The notes below the pieces were generated by a model that was not told the DNA's origin, searched no databases, and saw only the letters and a list, made by a program, of their open reading frames with translations. A DNA stretch of 7,347 nt from positions 1 through 7,347 of the forward strand of contig CANQUR010000078.1 in NCBI GenBank assembly GCA_947627075.1, written 5' to 3'. The DNA is from an uncultured Clostridia bacterium. Lineage in GTDB: Bacteria; Bacillota; Clostridia; Christensenellales; Pumilibacteraceae. Below, in pieces: positions 5,894 through 7,347 of this stretch. Position 1 is the stretch's first letter. The number at the start of each line of letters is the position of its first letter. The position numbers were made by a program, and so were the translations under genes.

Positions 5894-7236
5894 GCAGACT
5901 TCGCATAAAACAGCGTCCCACGCACAGGGTGAACATAAATAACTTTTTGTCGGGAGTGAATTCGGCATATGATCAAAGCGTGTTGTCGCCGTCGGTGGCT
6001 GCCGATTGCTATAACTTCGATTTTACCTCGGGTGCGCTAAAGGGGTGTAAAGGATTTGAGGATACGGGCATTGAAGCCGACGCGGTATGGACATTCAGAT
6101 CGGACGAAGCGGGAATAAATTACCTTATGTACAGCAATAAAGGCGAGATCTTTTATCGGACCGAGGACGGTAAGACGGAAAAGCTGAACGGGATTACGCT
6201 TACGGGCATTCCGAAGGCAATTAAATATCGTCTATACGGCGAGGACGTTATGTTGATTTGCTCGCCATCGGACAATATGGTCGTTTGGAACGGGATCGAC
6301 GACGCCTATTACGTTAGTTCATCGCCTCTTATCACTTCAATGGCGATGCATTACGAGAGAATGTTCGTAACCACAAGCGATCAAAGGGATACGCTTTGGT
6401 TTTCGGACGATCTCGATCCCACAAATTGGAATGCACAGATGAGCGAAGGCGGATTTATAGAGCTTGCCGATGAACGCGGAGCGCTCATAAGGGTGCTCGG
6501 GTTTTTGAATTATGTGTACATTTTCCGCGAAAGAGGCATAAGCAGACTGACGGCGTATGCCAATCAATCGGAATTTTCGATAAGTCATTTGTACGTCACG
6601 AGCGGCAGGATATTCGAAAAGTCTATCGCTTTGTGCGGCGATCGGGTAATATTCGCCTCGTCTGACGGGATATATCTTTTTGACGGAGTATCGACAAAGA
6701 GGATACTTGCCAATCTCGATGAGCTTCTCGAGCCGGACGAAAATTCGGTAGGTGTCTATTACGAGGGCAAATATTACCTTGCCTTGCGAGCGAATTTCAA
6801 GGGAAGTGACGGATTTGACGGAGATCACGTCAACAATTCGGTGCTCATATATGACGGCAACGGCTATACGCTTTTGCGCGGCTACGACGTGAGCGATTTT
6901 TATGCCGACGATAAACTTTACGCAATAGAAAAAGGTACGATAAACACATACGGAGGCAAATGCCCTTTTCCCAAACGTTGGACTATGCCGCAAACCGATC
7001 TCGGAAGCGGCAGAGTGAAAAAGTTGAAGGTGTTATATATCGATACGGACTCGGATATTTCGATAAAGACCAATATCGACGGCAAGGAAAAAACGTTTGA
7101 GGTAAAGGGCGACGATAAGCCGAGCAGAGTCGTAATAAATATACCGGGCAGAAAATTCGGCATGACCATAGACTGTGCGTCGACGGATCCGAGGATCTCG
7201 CGACCGCAACTTACCTTTGACATGATAGACAGATAG
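5890..7236 (+). CDS. Putative tail hub/nozzle protein, beta-propeller-like
   Basis: A 448-residue, strongly beta-rich protein. ATG at 5890 is preferred over the in-frame GTG at 5881, because it overlaps the upstream stop (ATGA) and has AAGGTGG at 5878-5884 five bases away. It opens with NNFLSGVNSAYDQSVLSP and DCYNFDFTSGALKGCKGF (17-56), followed by repeated short strand-turn units such as YLMYSNKGEIFYRTEDGK, VMLICSPSDNMVVWNG, RMFVTTSDQRDTLWFSDD and VIFASSDGIYLFDG, spaced like blades of a propeller. Residues 365-448 look like a separate beta-sandwich ending in ISRPQLTF. Position directly after the adaptor candidate matches P22 gp10, and T7 gp12 holds the same place; both are propeller-based tail nozzle proteins. 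I infer that it caps the portal-adaptor channel. An alternative is a receptor-binding or other tail structural protein. Confidence 0.85.
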   Translation: MSRLRIKQRPTHRVNINNFLSGVNSAYDQSVLSPSVAADCYNFDFTSGALKGCKGFEDTGIEADAVWTFRSDEAGINYLMYSNKGEIFYRTEDGKTEKLNGITLTGIPKAIKYRLYGEDVMLICSPSDNMVVWNGIDDAYYVSSSPLITSMAMHYERMFVTTSDQRDTLWFSDDLDPTNWNAQMSEGGFIELADERGALIRVLGFLNYVYIFRERGISRLTAYANQSEFSISHLYVTSGRIFEKSIALCGDRVIFASSDGIYLFDGVSTKRILANLDELLEPDENSVGVYYEGKYYLALRANFKGSDGFDGDHVNNSVLIYDGNGYTLLRGYDVSDFYADDKLYAIEKGTINTYGGKCPFPKRWTMPQTDLGSGRVKKLKVLYIDTDSDISIKTNIDGKEKTFEVKGDDKPSRVVINIPGRKFGMTIDCASTDPRISRPQLTFDMIDR

Positions 7237-7239
7237 GAG
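7235..7239 (+). promoter_or_regulatory. Ribosome binding site for the last gene
   Basis: AGGAG overlaps the TAG stop of the hub gene and sits five bases before the ATG at 7245. It supports a new gene starting there. Confidence 0.7.
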
Positions 7240-7244
7240 CGGTT

Positions 7245-7347
7245 ATGGATTACGGAAAACTTGCATATTTGAAGGCGGTCGACCTCGAGAACAGACGGAC
7301 TCAAACGAGCGGGCTGCACGTGCGTTGCCTAAAACGTCGTGCTCTTG
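7245..7347 (+). CDS. Start of a further late gene, 3' partial, function unknown
   Basis: Thirty-four codons are visible, beginning MDYGKLAYLKAVDLENRR, with a good AGGAG site and an eight-base gap from the preceding stop. The first 18 residues look like an amphipathic helix; short helical N-termini of this type occur in small structural proteins of Bacillota phages. From about residue 19 the composition changes to a basic stretch (TQTSGLHVRCLKRRAL) without acidic residues, which may be natural or may reflect a base error near the window edge. Position after the hub candidate would correspond to tail needle or injection genes in P22, but nothing in the sequence proves that. Confidence 0.6.
   Translation, partial: MDYGKLAYLKAVDLENRRTQTSGLHVRCLKRRAL

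Noticed and set aside
6337..6993. Minus-strand open frame of 218 codons opposite the tail hub candidate
   Set aside because: It is antisense to a well-supported gene with its own start and overlaps; no recognisable protein features.
7186..7197. GATCC-GA-GGATC short palindrome near the end of the hub gene
   Set aside because: Five-base arms are expected by chance in GATC-rich coding sequence.

Overview
The window is a stretch of a double-stranded DNA tailed phage or prophage: the packaging, head and neck module. Every gene lies on the + strand and they are packed almost without gaps; the longest space between genes is 15 bases. Gene content and order (large terminase, small genes, portal, short coiled-coil protein, major capsid protein, small protein, connector, beta-rich tail hub candidate) follow the head-neck block of short-tailed phages of the P22 type. 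That order, and the lack in the window of an HK97-type protease, tail-tube or tail-sheath gene, argue for a podovirus-like particle, although the genes downstream are not visible. AGGAG-type ribosome binding sites, frequent ATA isoleucine codons, medium GC by eye and the protein flavour suggest a phage of an uncultured Bacillota/Clostridia host. The host is an inference. No integrase, repressor, tRNA, CRISPR or insertion sequence is present.

Layout: 1-1252 is the large terminase, cut at its 5' end inside the Walker A region. 1249-1557 encodes a 102-residue protein with a motif reminiscent of terminase small subunit C-termini. 1520-1723 encodes a 67-residue four-cysteine protein. 1720-3590 is the portal gene, split by a one-base frame change near 2895-2904 into a 395-codon N-terminal frame and a 225-codon C-terminal frame. 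3577-3870 is a 97-residue coiled-coil protein in the scaffold position. 3886-5028 is the major capsid protein. 5025-5360 encodes a small conserved-looking protein of unknown role and contains a perfect 12+1+12 base inverted repeat. 5357-5893 is a candidate head-tail adaptor, 5890-7236 a 448-residue beta-rich protein that resembles tail hub/nozzle proteins, and 7245 onward the start of a further gene cut by the window end.

How the genes work together: the terminase motor cuts concatemeric DNA and pumps it through the portal ring into a shell of capsid protein, perhaps shaped by the small coiled-coil protein. The adaptor and hub then close the portal vertex and begin the short tail. Most genes are joined by ATGA stop/start overlaps, so translation is probably coupled along one late transcript. 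The capsid gene is the exception, with its own well-spaced ribosome binding site after a short gap.

The points most worth a second look are the broken portal frame, the long palindrome just downstream of the capsid gene, and the two small proteins between terminase and portal. I found no clear evidence of an undescribed non-structural system in this window.
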